NCBI GenBank assembly: GCA_964475415.1 | Contig: CAYYWZ010000030.1 | Span: forward strand, 1 to 42,712 | Source of the DNA: CALCMJ01 sp964475415 | GTDB taxonomy: Bacteria; Bacteroidota; Bacteroidia; Chitinophagales; Saprospiraceae | Direction: 5' to 3' | DNA length: 42,712 bases | Shown: one piece after another, positions 10,096-18,107 of the stretch | Layout of the letters: every line of letters starts with the position of its first letter | How positions within the stretch are numbered: position 1 is the first letter of the stretch | The notes under the pieces: model-generated | Databases searched by the model: none | Seen by the model: only the letters and a program-made list of their open reading frames with translations | What the model was told of the DNA's origin: nothing | Position numbers and translations under genes: made by a program

Positions 10096-10583
10096 TTACG
10101 ATCGTATATTTTAAAACTATGGTTTAAGGGATTTTTCTCATCCGCCTTTACATCTTCTTGCTCGACCAGTTTCCATTCCTCTTTATCTATTACTGGAAAA
10201 AAAACATCTCCTTCCACTTCTAGATCTACTTCCGTAAGATATAATCTATCCCATATATTTTGTGTTTGCTCGTAGATCATTCCTCCTCCTATGATGAACA
10301 ACTCTTCTTCCTCATTATTATGAGCTTCTGCGATGCCTTCTTCTATACTATGACATACAACACAATTAGAAGATATAAAATATGGATCTCTTGTAATAAT
10401 TACATTTGTTCTTTTTGGCAGCGGTCTACCTATAGACGTATAACAATTTCTCCCCATCAAAATATGATGGTTTAGCGTTTTCTTTTTGAAATACTTTAGA
10501 TCATTGGGTAGATACCAAGGGATATCATTGTCTTTACCTATTACGTTATTTTTAGCCGTTGCTACTATACAAGAAATTATCAT
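10092..10583 (-). CDS. folA: Dihydrofolate reductase
   Basis: 163 aa, typical for chromosomal DHFR, which reduces dihydrofolate to tetrahydrofolate with NADPH. The N-terminus MIISCIVATAKNNVIGKDN is the usual first strand and Met20-type loop. The substrate site is seen in IPWYLPNDLKYFKKKT, where the aspartate in NDL is the expected catalytic acid. The NADPH-binding segments are LMGRNCYTSIGRPLPKRTNVII and the glycine pair in FIIGGGMIYEQ. It overlaps mrdA by 4 bp upstream and DUF2851 by 4 bp downstream, so it is embedded in the cell-shape operon. thyA is not in the window. Very sure. Confidence 0.96.
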   Translation of the reverse strand: MIISCIVATAKNNVIGKDNDIPWYLPNDLKYFKKKTLNHHILMGRNCYTSIGRPLPKRTNVIITRDPYFISSNCVVCHSIEEGIAEAHNNEEEELFIIGGGMIYEQTQNIWDRLYLTEVDLEVEGDVFFPVIDKEEWKLVEQEDVKADEKNPLNHSFKIYDRK

Positions 10584-12439
10584 TGTGGTGCCTTTTCTAT
10601 TGGTTCAAGTAATACCTTATTTACCATGTTTTCTTCTATCCATTTTCTATTACCCGCAATTTCTTTATTGAGATATTTCTCTATCATTAATCCAGCAATA
10701 GGAGCAGCAATGGATCCACCGAATCCAGCATTTTCTACATAGACAGCTATAGCTATTTTAGGATTTTCTCTAGGCGCAAATGCATAAAATACAGAATGAT
10801 CTTTCCCGTGTGGGTTCTGAGAAGTACCCGTTTTACCACATACTCTTATGCCAGGCACAGCAGCATATCCTCCAGTTCCCGTCTTAATAGCTTGTTCCAT
10901 ACCATTTATTACAGGTGTAAAATGTTTATCATCTATCCTTACTTTTCTCTCTAGCAAAAATCTGTCTGCTATATTTCCTCCGTCTATTTTTTTTACAATA
11001 TGTGGTGTGAAATATCTACCTCTGTTAGCTATGATTGCCGCAAGATTAGCCATTTGTACTGTCGTAAGTTCTAGTTCTCCCTGCCCTATACCTATAGACA
11101 TAACATAGGTAGACTTCCATCCATTTACTTCCTTTTTGTACATATTATCATAGAAATCTGAAGAAGGTACAAAGCCTGAATTTTCATTCGTATGATCTAT
11201 CCCTAGCTTAGCTCCCATTCCGAAATCTTTGAGATGTCTGTTCATAATGTCTAGACCTTCTCCTGGCTTACTCCATCCTTTTACCTCTATCATATCTCTT
11301 ACCATCTGGAAAAAATAGGAGTTACAAGAATGCTCTATCGCCATACTTAGATTGTATGGGTAGGGATGTGCATGACATCCGTAACGAAATCCTCTGTATT
11401 GGTAATATCCATCACAAGAAAAAGATTTGTTACTATAAGTTATTCCCTCTTGTAGACCTATAAGTGACATAACAGGTTTGAAGATAGATCCAGGAGGGTA
11501 TTTCGCCGTAACCGATCGATCTAGGAAAGGCTTATTTATTGTATCACTTAGCAGGTCTGCATATCGCTTCGTTCTGTCACTATTAAGAACAAACACATCA
11601 GGATTATATATAGGGGCACTTATCATAGAGAGAATCTCTCCTGTAGCTGGTTCTATAGCAACTACACTCCCCCTCTTGTTCTGCATAAGTAATTCTCCAT
11701 AGGCTTGTAAATCTATGTCAATAGAAAGTGTCAAATCCTGACCTGCTACTGCCGAAGAATCTAATCGACCGTCTTCAAATGTAGATACTTCTCTACCTAG
11801 ATTATCTTTTATAAGATATTTAACACCTTTTTCTCCTCTAAGATTTTCTTCGAATGTTTTTTCTACGCCTGTCTTTCCTATATAATCCCCTAGGTTATAT
11901 TCCTCAGGATTATTTCTGAGATCTCTTTCTGTTGTCTCACCAAGGTATCCTAATGTATGCGCAGTATTTTTGTAAGGATAAGTTCTTACCTTTTTAATTA
12001 CAGAAGAAAATCCCGGAAAGGAATGCTCATGTTCCTGAAATCTTCCATAGATTTCTGGACTCAGCCTAGCCATAAAAATAAAAGGTATAGACTTATGAAA
12101 CCGTACATTTCTCCAGTCCTTATTTATTCTTTCATTGAATTCGTTCTGATCTATATCTAGAAGTTTGCAGAAAAAACTTGTATCCATCTCTGGATCTATT
12201 TTGTTATAAGTAGCTCTTAGTTCATAAACTGGCTCATTAATAACAAGTAGTTTCTCATTCCTATCATAGATAAGTCCTCTAGAAGGATATATATCTTCTT
12301 TGTCCAAGGTTGCTCTTCTCGCTTTATCTACAAAGGAGGTATCAAATATCTGTAGCTGTGCCGTCTTTGCCAATAAGATAAGTCCCGAAATAAGAAAGAC
12401 GGTAATGATTATTTTCTGCTTTTCTCTTTTTTCTTTCAC
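10580..12439 (-). CDS. mrdA: Penicillin-binding protein 2 (elongasome transpeptidase)
   Basis: 619 aa class B PBP that cross-links peptidoglycan during cell elongation. A single N-terminal membrane anchor spans about 8-26. A dimerisation/pedestal domain follows (RGLIYDRN at about 54-61). The transpeptidase domain carries the three active-site motifs: S318-x-x-K321 (PGSIFKP), S371-C-N373, and K536-T-G-T539. Start is GTG at 12439. It lies 3 bp downstream of mreD and overlaps folA by 4 bp. In many bacteria rodA follows mrdA; here folA takes that place, so the partner glycosyltransferase must be elsewhere. Very sure of identity. Confidence 0.97.
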   Translation of the reverse strand: MKEKREKQKIIITVFLISGLILLAKTAQLQIFDTSFVDKARRATLDKEDIYPSRGLIYDRNEKLLVINEPVYELRATYNKIDPEMDTSFFCKLLDIDQNEFNERINKDWRNVRFHKSIPFIFMARLSPEIYGRFQEHEHSFPGFSSVIKKVRTYPYKNTAHTLGYLGETTERDLRNNPEEYNLGDYIGKTGVEKTFEENLRGEKGVKYLIKDNLGREVSTFEDGRLDSSAVAGQDLTLSIDIDLQAYGELLMQNKRGSVVAIEPATGEILSMISAPIYNPDVFVLNSDRTKRYADLLSDTINKPFLDRSVTAKYPPGSIFKPVMSLIGLQEGITYSNKSFSCDGYYQYRGFRYGCHAHPYPYNLSMAIEHSCNSYFFQMVRDMIEVKGWSKPGEGLDIMNRHLKDFGMGAKLGIDHTNENSGFVPSSDFYDNMYKKEVNGWKSTYVMSIGIGQGELELTTVQMANLAAIIANRGRYFTPHIVKKIDGGNIADRFLLERKVRIDDKHFTPVINGMEQAIKTGTGGYAAVPGIRVCGKTGTSQNPHGKDHSVFYAFAPRENPKIAIAVYVENAGFGGSIAAPIAGLMIEKYLNKEIAGNRKWIEENMVNKVLLEPIEKAPQ

Positions 12440-12442
12440 AGT

Positions 12443-12958
12443 TTATCTTCTACTAAATATAAGCTGTATCAACATCAATAATATGATAGAAATAATAAAA
12501 CTAAAAATTGTTCGCAATAGTATTTCACCAATAAAAATAAATGAAAACGCTTCCAAACTAAAATACACTAATAAATGCACAAGTAAAAGTATAGACGCAT
12601 ATATAAAAAACCCTCCTAGTGTAAATGTTCTGATAGAAGGTATTGCAGTAGTGTTATATCCTTCATTAGGTTCTATGATCTTGAGAACATAAGATCTCAA
12701 AAAAGCAGTAAGGCTTGCTGCACAAGCATGCACCCCAGGCGAATCATAGAAAAAGTCAATAAATAAACCTAAGAAAAACCCTATTACAACCATCAGGCTC
12801 TTAGGAGTCCTGATAGGTAAAATCATCATAAACAATGGATAAATAATTAGATGAAAATACTGAAACCTATTAAAGTTAATATCAATTCTCTTCAGTATCA
12901 AAACCTGAAACAAAGTGATCAAAAAGAAACTTATAATATATTTTACAACCTGGTTCAT
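12443..12958 (-). CDS. mreD: Rod shape-determining membrane protein MreD
   Basis: 171 aa, almost wholly hydrophobic with about five membrane segments, matching the small integral membrane protein MreD of the elongasome. Sequence conservation in this family is low, so the call leans on size, topology and position: it overlaps mreC by 4 bp and is followed 3 bp later by mrdA, the standard mreBCD-mrdA order. The motif FFLGLFIDFFYDSPGVHACA, with an acidic residue within a membrane segment, is typical of Bacteroidota MreD. Confidence 0.93.
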   Translation of the reverse strand: MNQVVKYIISFFLITLFQVLILKRIDINFNRFQYFHLIIYPLFMMILPIRTPKSLMVVIGFFLGLFIDFFYDSPGVHACAASLTAFLRSYVLKIIEPNEGYNTTAIPSIRTFTLGGFFIYASILLLVHLLVYFSLEAFSFIFIGEILLRTIFSFIISIILLMLIQLIFSRR

Positions 12959-13785
12959 TCTAGTACCTGTGTTATTACAGAATCTTTTTTCTCACTAAAC
13001 TCATAATCTACAGCATATGCCATATCTACTCTTGCTGGATCTTCTAACATCGTAACCTCTATTTCGTATTCGTTCTGTCCTTCGATAACATCATAAGAAG
13101 TGATGATACCCACTGGAATTCCATAAGGGAACATAGTGGAATAGCCACTGGTCAATATAGTATCTCCTAGTTCTATATTAGCATGTCTAGGAACAGAAGT
13201 CATTGTTAATATTCTAGGATCAAGAGATCTCCAGACTAGTTTCCCGCTATAGTTTTTAGTTTTTACAATTCCACTTATTTTTGTTAAAGAATTATTCACT
13301 AACATAGCCTTACAGAATGAGTCGTTACATAGTGTCGTAATTCCTAGTACAGCATCCTTGGTAATGATACCCATTCTTTCTCGCAGTCCATCTTCTTTTC
13401 CTGAGCATAATGTGATATAGTTATTTCTAAGGTGCGTTGTCTTACTACAAATATTTACTGGTATCAACTTATAATCTTGAAGGCTACTATCGCTCTCGTA
13501 TTTTTTGAATTCATAACTCTTATCGAATACTCTGAAGTTAATTATCTTTTCCTGCAATAGTGCATTCTCCCTAGCTAGGCTATCGTTTTTTTCTTGGAGA
13601 CTTCCGTAGTTGGTAAGTTTTTGTACGTTCTTATTGATATTTCCAGTGAAGAGATTCACGGAGTTGACCCATATTTCCTTTTGGCTCTGATTATAATTTA
13701 TTATTAGAGAAAGACCGATAAGCTGGAATATTAACAACAATATTACATGTCCATATCTGGTAAAAAGCAGAATCAGATTTCGCAT
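12955..13785 (-). CDS. mreC: Rod shape-determining protein MreC
   Basis: 276 aa bitopic inner membrane protein. There is one N-terminal membrane segment (about 12-30), a coiled-coil stretch (about 55-85, NYGSLQEKNDSLARENALLQ), then the double beta-barrel periplasmic domain, in which GKEDGLRERMGIITKDAVLG and the later GDTILTSGYSTMFPYGIPVG are the family hallmarks. MreC links MreB filaments to PBP2 in the periplasm. It starts 12 bp after mreB and overlaps mreD by 4 bp. Very sure. Confidence 0.96.
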   Translation of the reverse strand: MRNLILLFTRYGHVILLLIFQLIGLSLIINYNQSQKEIWVNSVNLFTGNINKNVQKLTNYGSLQEKNDSLARENALLQEKIINFRVFDKSYEFKKYESDSSLQDYKLIPVNICSKTTHLRNNYITLCSGKEDGLRERMGIITKDAVLGITTLCNDSFCKAMLVNNSLTKISGIVKTKNYSGKLVWRSLDPRILTMTSVPRHANIELGDTILTSGYSTMFPYGIPVGIITSYDVIEGQNEYEIEVTMLEDPARVDMAYAVDYEFSEKKDSVITQVLE

Positions 13786-13797
13786 GTAATTTTGGGT

Positions 13798-14829
13798 CTA
13801 TATGTTCTGACGATCTATTAAGAAAGAATAAGTTGCAGAATTTTTAAGTGCAAGTCCCGTTCCTCTTACCACAGCTCTCAATGGATCCTCAGCAACCGTA
13901 ACGTTAAGTCTTGTTTTTTCTGCAAGTCTACCTGATAATCCTCTCAACAAAGCTCCTCCTCCTGTTAGATATATGCCGCGGCGATAGATATCTGAAGCCA
14001 GCTCCGGTGGCGTATCTTCTAGAGCTTTTAGTACAGCTTCCTCTATTTTGATTATAGATTTGTCTAATGACTCTGCAATTTCATGATGTCCAGTGAGTAC
14101 CTGCTTAGGAATACCTGTTAGCAAGTCTCTTCCATTTACTGGATATTTCTCTGGTGGATCGGCAAGATCTTGTACAGCAGATCCTACATAGATTTTTATG
14201 TTTTCTGCTGTTCGCTCACCGATAAGCAAATTATGCTTACGCTTCATGAAGTCTATGATATCATTAGTAAACTCATCACCCGCAGTCCTGATCGATTGGT
14301 CGGTTACAATACCAGAAAGCGCAATTACGGCTATCTCTGTAGTTCCACCACCGATGTCTATAATCATATTACCCTCTGGTTCCTCTACATCTAGACCTAT
14401 TCCTAATGCTGCCGCCATGGGCTCATGTATCAGGTAGGTTTCTCTAGAATCTACGTGGTCAGCAGAATCAAAGACTGCTCTTTTTTCTACCTCTGTAATA
14501 CCTGAAGGGATACATATAACCATCTTAAGGTGTGTGAAAAATCGCTTCTTCTCACCTATCATACCTATAAGCCCTTGTATAAGAGCCTCTGCAGCTTGGA
14601 AATCTGCTATAACTCCATCCTTAAGTGGACGTATGGTTTTTATATTATCATGGGTCTTCTCGTGCATCTGCATGGCACGCCTTCCTACTGCAATGGTCTC
14701 ATTCGTTTTCCTATCAATTGCAACAATAGAAGGCTCATCTACAACCACTACACCATCCTGTATAATGAGCGTGTTAGCAGTTCCTAAGTCTACTGCCAGC
14801 TCTTGAGTAAATAAATTAAATAATCTCAT
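13798..14829 (-). CDS. mreB: Rod shape-determining actin homologue MreB
   Basis: 343 aa bacterial actin that organises the elongasome on the inner face of the cytoplasmic membrane. The phosphate-1 motif DLGTANTLI lies near residue 15, the phosphate-2 motif DIGGGTTEIAV near 158, and the adenosine motif LTGGGALLRGL near 289. The length fits the family. It is the first gene of the long minus-strand cluster; 160 bp separate it from the M16 homologue upstream, enough for its own promoter. Very sure. Confidence 0.98.
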   Translation of the reverse strand: MRLFNLFTQELAVDLGTANTLIIQDGVVVVDEPSIVAIDRKTNETIAVGRRAMQMHEKTHDNIKTIRPLKDGVIADFQAAEALIQGLIGMIGEKKRFFTHLKMVICIPSGITEVEKRAVFDSADHVDSRETYLIHEPMAAALGIGLDVEEPEGNMIIDIGGGTTEIAVIALSGIVTDQSIRTAGDEFTNDIIDFMKRKHNLLIGERTAENIKIYVGSAVQDLADPPEKYPVNGRDLLTGIPKQVLTGHHEIAESLDKSIIKIEEAVLKALEDTPPELASDIYRRGIYLTGGGALLRGLSGRLAEKTRLNVTVAEDPLRAVVRGTGLALKNSATYSFLIDRQNI

Positions 14830-14864
14830 TTATTCTTTCTAAAGTGTCTTCATTAAACCCAATC

Positions 14865-14893
14865 GCAAAAGAAACTAAAAAATTGACAAAAAA
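14865..14893 (-). promoter_or_regulatory. Possible promoter of the mreB cluster
   Basis: Read on the minus strand, TTTTTTGTC (14885-14893) and TTTCTTTTGC (14865-14874) sit about 36 nt upstream of the mreB start. They resemble the Bacteroidota -33 (TTTG) and -7 (TAnnTTTG) elements, but the -7 box lacks the leading TA. Weak inference. Confidence 0.3.
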
Positions 14894-14989
14894 GAAGAAA
14901 TATAACCAGTTTTAGGTATATATTTTTTCTACATATCTTATTGATTGTAAAGAAATTAGTTGGAGAAAAACAGATAATGGACCAGTATC

Positions 14990-16264
14990 TTAATTTACAA
15001 TCAATTCTAGCATCGTATTACGAGTGAGATAATCATGGGAAAGTGTGAGAAGATCAGAATCTGTTATGGTTCCTATCCTGTCAATCAAAGATCGAAAGAA
15101 TTCTATACTTTGCCCATTTTTTAGCAAATTTTTAATCACATTGGCCGAAGAAAAAGGACCATCAAACATATGCATGATGTTACCTAGCATATAATTCCTT
15201 ATCATTTCCAACTCTTCCTGAGGTATGGATTGAGTAGATAGAATCTCCATTTCCTTATAGATTTCCGCTATAGTTTGCTCTTCAGTTCCTTTCTTAACCT
15301 CTGTTTGTATGTAAAAGTAGCCATCTTCCTCCATAGCTTCCAGCGAAGAATATATATTATAACTCAGTCCTTTAGATTCTCTTATATTCTTCATCAATCT
15401 AGATCCAAAAAATCCTCCTAGAACTGTATTCAGTATAAAAAAGTCTATATAATCCTTATGATTCATAGGAAACAGTAGTTTACCAATCCTAATTGATGAC
15501 TGAAATTCGTTGGCACTAGCTATAGATAACTTTTGGTATTCGTTTGTGAAATCAGGCTTTTGATAGATTAAGTCTTGAAGGTTTTTCTCTTGGACAACCT
15601 CTTTTAGCGCTTCTAGTAACTCAGCTTGTATCTTATCATCTACATGGCCAGATAGAATTATCTTAGCTTTTGACAATTGGTAATGTTCCTTATGGAATGA
15701 ACGTAAGTCTTCAGGGCTTATTTGTAAAAAATCTTCTGGGATAGTATTATAGCCATACTTATGAGAACTTCCGTAAAGTGTTTCTGTAAAAGATCTGAAT
15801 GAAATGACATCGTTTTTATTTAATTCGAGTTTCATCTTCTGAGCGGAAGTTGCTGTATACTTAGCAACTTCTTCGTCTCTGTAAGCAGGATATTGTACAA
15901 TATCCATGAGTATCTTGAGTCCTATAGGGAAGTATTTTGCTAAGCTTATCAGAGAAACACCTGCATAATCTAAGTCATTTTCTGTTTTAAGATAGAAGCC
16001 GTAAAAATCTAACTTACTAGCTATTTCCTCTGATGTAAAGGCTTGGGTACCTTCTCTCAATAATGCATTACAAGATCTAGCTACAGCCTTCTTAACTTCA
16101 TATTTTCGACCCGCAGGGAAAAGAATGTCTATTCTTACTATTTTTTCGGTGTTTCCTCTAACAATATAGGTCGGAATCGGGGAATTTTTAATAATTTCCA
16201 TCTTTGGAAGATCAATGGTTTTGATTTTATTGATCACTGGACCTCGTGTTCTATCTATGCTCAT
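14990..16264 (-). CDS. M16 family peptidase homologue, probably catalytically inactive subunit
   Basis: 424 aa with an M16B (pitrilysin-like, two-domain) fold. I chose the ATG at 16264 over an upstream ATG at 16351, because the extra 29 residues do not look like the family and would cover the divergent dnaN promoter region. In active M16 enzymes an HxxEH zinc motif occurs in the segment that here reads VARSCNALLREGT (about 50-62): both histidines and the glutamate are absent. The second-domain arginine/tyrosine segment is kept (SRLMKNIRESKGLSYNIY, about 302-319). The pattern is that of the non-catalytic partner in heterodimeric M16 pairs. No active partner is adjacent. No signal peptide is visible, so it may be cytoplasmic or the start may be misjudged. 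Confidence 0.85.
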   Translation of the reverse strand: MSIDRTRGPVINKIKTIDLPKMEIIKNSPIPTYIVRGNTEKIVRIDILFPAGRKYEVKKAVARSCNALLREGTQAFTSEEIASKLDFYGFYLKTENDLDYAGVSLISLAKYFPIGLKILMDIVQYPAYRDEEVAKYTATSAQKMKLELNKNDVISFRSFTETLYGSSHKYGYNTIPEDFLQISPEDLRSFHKEHYQLSKAKIILSGHVDDKIQAELLEALKEVVQEKNLQDLIYQKPDFTNEYQKLSIASANEFQSSIRIGKLLFPMNHKDYIDFFILNTVLGGFFGSRLMKNIRESKGLSYNIYSSLEAMEEDGYFYIQTEVKKGTEEQTIAEIYKEMEILSTQSIPQEELEMIRNYMLGNIMHMFDGPFSSANVIKNLLKNGQSIEFFRSLIDRIGTITDSDLLTLSHDYLTRNTMLELIVN

Positions 16265-16321
16265 TTTACAAAGTAAAGTTAATACTTCTAAACCATATCT
16301 ATGATAATCTATTAATATGGT

Positions 16322-16329
16322 TATTTTTG
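16322..16329 (+). promoter_or_regulatory. Probable -7 element of the dnaN-nadD-porZ operon
   Basis: TATTTTTG matches the Bacteroidota -7 consensus TAnnTTTG exactly and ends 36 nt upstream of the dnaN start codon. I see no clear -33 TTTG at the expected distance. Confidence 0.5.
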
Positions 16330-16365
16330 TGCAATTCTTAACTTGAAACATATATTCCGATAAGT

Positions 16366-17481
16366 ATGAAATTCAGCGTTTCTTCAACCGATTTTTTTAA
16401 GCAACTGCAGATTGCAAGTGGTGCTATTAGCACTAATCCAGTGCTGCCAGTCCTCGAAGACTTTCTTTTTGAAGCCTTTGACAATAAGCTTTCTATAGCA
16501 TCTACTAACCTAGAAACCTCTATCGTAACACATCTAGAGGTTACTGTAGAGGAGGAAGGAAAGATAGCGGTGCCAGCAAGGATCTTGCTAGATACGCTGA
16601 AAGCTTTGCCTGAGCAGCCTATTACATTTTCTGTAAACACTGAGAATAATGCGATAGAAATCACTTCAGCTTATGGTCAGTATAAACTTTCTGGAGATAA
16701 TCCAGAGGATTTTCCTGAAGTACCAGAGCAAAATGATACAAATTCGGTAAACATTTCTGCCTCTAGCTTAAACAACGCAATTTCTAAAACACTTTTTGCT
16801 ACGAGTAACGATGAATTAAGACTAGCAATGACAGGTGTTTATTTTTACATCGATTATAACAAAATACTCTGTGTTGCTACTGATGCTCATAAACTAGTAA
16901 AGTATACTATCGGTGATATTACAAGTGAAGTCTCTCAGTCTTTTATCGTTCCTAAAAAAGGTCTTTCTCTTGTCAAAAATGCACTAGCATCAGATGACGA
17001 AGTAAGCCTTTCTTTCAATACTAAAAATGTATTTTTTAGTTTTGGAAAAACGATGATCGTCTGTAGATTAGTGGACTCTAAATATCCAGATTACAACGCT
17101 GTCATTCCTGTAGACAATGAGAATCTTTTACAAATAGGAAGATCAGATTTTCAGAACTCTCTTAAGAGAATAGCTATATACGCCAACAAAACAACTAATC
17201 AGGTTATCCTGAATCTTACAGAAGGAAGTCTTACGATCTCTGCACAAGATTTAGATTTTTCTAACGAGGCAACAGAACAACTACCTTGTAATTATACTGG
17301 AGATCCTATGACAATAGGATTCAATGCTAAGTTCCTTATAGAAATGCTCGGTGTCCTAGATTCTGATGATATAAAAATAGAATTATCTACTCCTAATAAA
17401 GCAGGTATACTCTTACCTAATGTAGAAAACGAAACAGAAAGTATTCTCATGTTAGTGATGCCTGTAATGATGAGCCATTAA
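16366..17481 (+). CDS. dnaN: DNA polymerase III subunit beta (sliding clamp)
   Basis: 371 aa, the usual length of the ring-shaped sliding clamp that tethers polymerase to DNA. The N-terminus MKFSVSSTDFFKQLQIASGAI followed by NPVLPVLEDFLFEA is the standard first domain; the three repeated clamp domains run at about 1-120, 125-245 and 246-371. The C-terminus ends with a LMVMPVMMSH-like block, where the family normally has the (V/M)MP(V/M)R(L/M) end. It is the first gene of a plus-strand set with nadD 5 bp downstream. dnaA is not present, so this is not the classical dnaA-dnaN origin arrangement. Very sure. Confidence 0.98.
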   Translation: MKFSVSSTDFFKQLQIASGAISTNPVLPVLEDFLFEAFDNKLSIASTNLETSIVTHLEVTVEEEGKIAVPARILLDTLKALPEQPITFSVNTENNAIEITSAYGQYKLSGDNPEDFPEVPEQNDTNSVNISASSLNNAISKTLFATSNDELRLAMTGVYFYIDYNKILCVATDAHKLVKYTIGDITSEVSQSFIVPKKGLSLVKNALASDDEVSLSFNTKNVFFSFGKTMIVCRLVDSKYPDYNAVIPVDNENLLQIGRSDFQNSLKRIAIYANKTTNQVILNLTEGSLTISAQDLDFSNEATEQLPCNYTGDPMTIGFNAKFLIEMLGVLDSDDIKIELSTPNKAGILLPNVENETESILMLVMPVMMSH

Positions 17482-17486
17482 CAAAG

Positions 17487-18083
17487 ATGAAAATAGGTCT
17501 ATTTTTCGGTAGTTATAATCCTGTTCATGTAGGTCATATGATTATAGCTAACTTTATACTTAACCATACTCCTCTTAAGAAAGTATGGATGATTGTATCA
17601 CCTCATAATCCTCATAAGCAAAAATCAAGCTTAGCTAATGACTATGATCGTCTGCATCTAGTAAGACTTGCTATCGGTGATAATGATAAGATAGAAGGTT
17701 CAGATATAGAATTCAGTTTACCGAAGCCTTCTTATACTATAGATACACTTACCTATTTACAAGAAAAATATCCTAAAAAAGAGTTTGCTCTGATTATGGG
17801 TGGTGATAATTTACTTTCCTTACCCAAATGGAAAAACTACGAACAGATCATCGCCAACTACGAAATATACGTCTACAAAAGACCCAATTACGAACTAGGG
17901 GTCCTAGAAAATCATCCAAATATCCATCTCCTAGACGCCCCCCTTCTATCCATTTCTGCTAGTTACATAAGAGAAAATATAAAATCTGATAAATCCATAC
18001 AATATTTGACACCAGATGCTGTATATAATTACTTAGAAGAGACAAGGTTATACAAAAAACTGCTTTCAAATAATAATGTATAA
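17487..18083 (+). CDS. nadD: Nicotinate (nicotinamide) nucleotide adenylyltransferase NadD
   Basis: 198 aa enzyme that joins nicotinate mononucleotide and ATP to form deamido-NAD in NAD biosynthesis. The nucleotidyltransferase motif GSYNPVHVGH is at 8-17 (the HxGH signature), and the C-terminal (S/T)xxxIR motif appears in SISASYIREN. The length and the MGGDNLLSLPKW segment are typical of NadD. It starts 5 bp after dnaN and ends 24 bp before the porZ ATG, so the three genes likely form one transcript. Very sure. Confidence 0.97.
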   Translation: MKIGLFFGSYNPVHVGHMIIANFILNHTPLKKVWMIVSPHNPHKQKSSLANDYDRLHLVRLAIGDNDKIEGSDIEFSLPKPSYTIDTLTYLQEKYPKKEFALIMGGDNLLSLPKWKNYEQIIANYEIYVYKRPNYELGVLENHPNIHLLDAPLLSISASYIRENIKSDKSIQYLTPDAVYNYLEETRLYKKLLSNNNV

Positions 18084-18107
18084 GTTTCTACAGTTAAATT
18101 GCTACCT

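Noticed and set aside
14972..14990. Intrinsic terminator after the M16 homologue
   Set aside because: The stem AGATA/TATCT is only 5 bp and overlaps the stop codon; too weak to list.
16265..16351. Longer start for the M16 homologue
   Set aside because: The extra 29 residues look non-coding and would leave almost no room for the divergent dnaN promoter.
16338..16664. Minus-strand frame of 108 codons opposite dnaN
   Set aside because: It is fully antisense to a certain gene, has low-complexity serine-rich composition, and no family resemblance.
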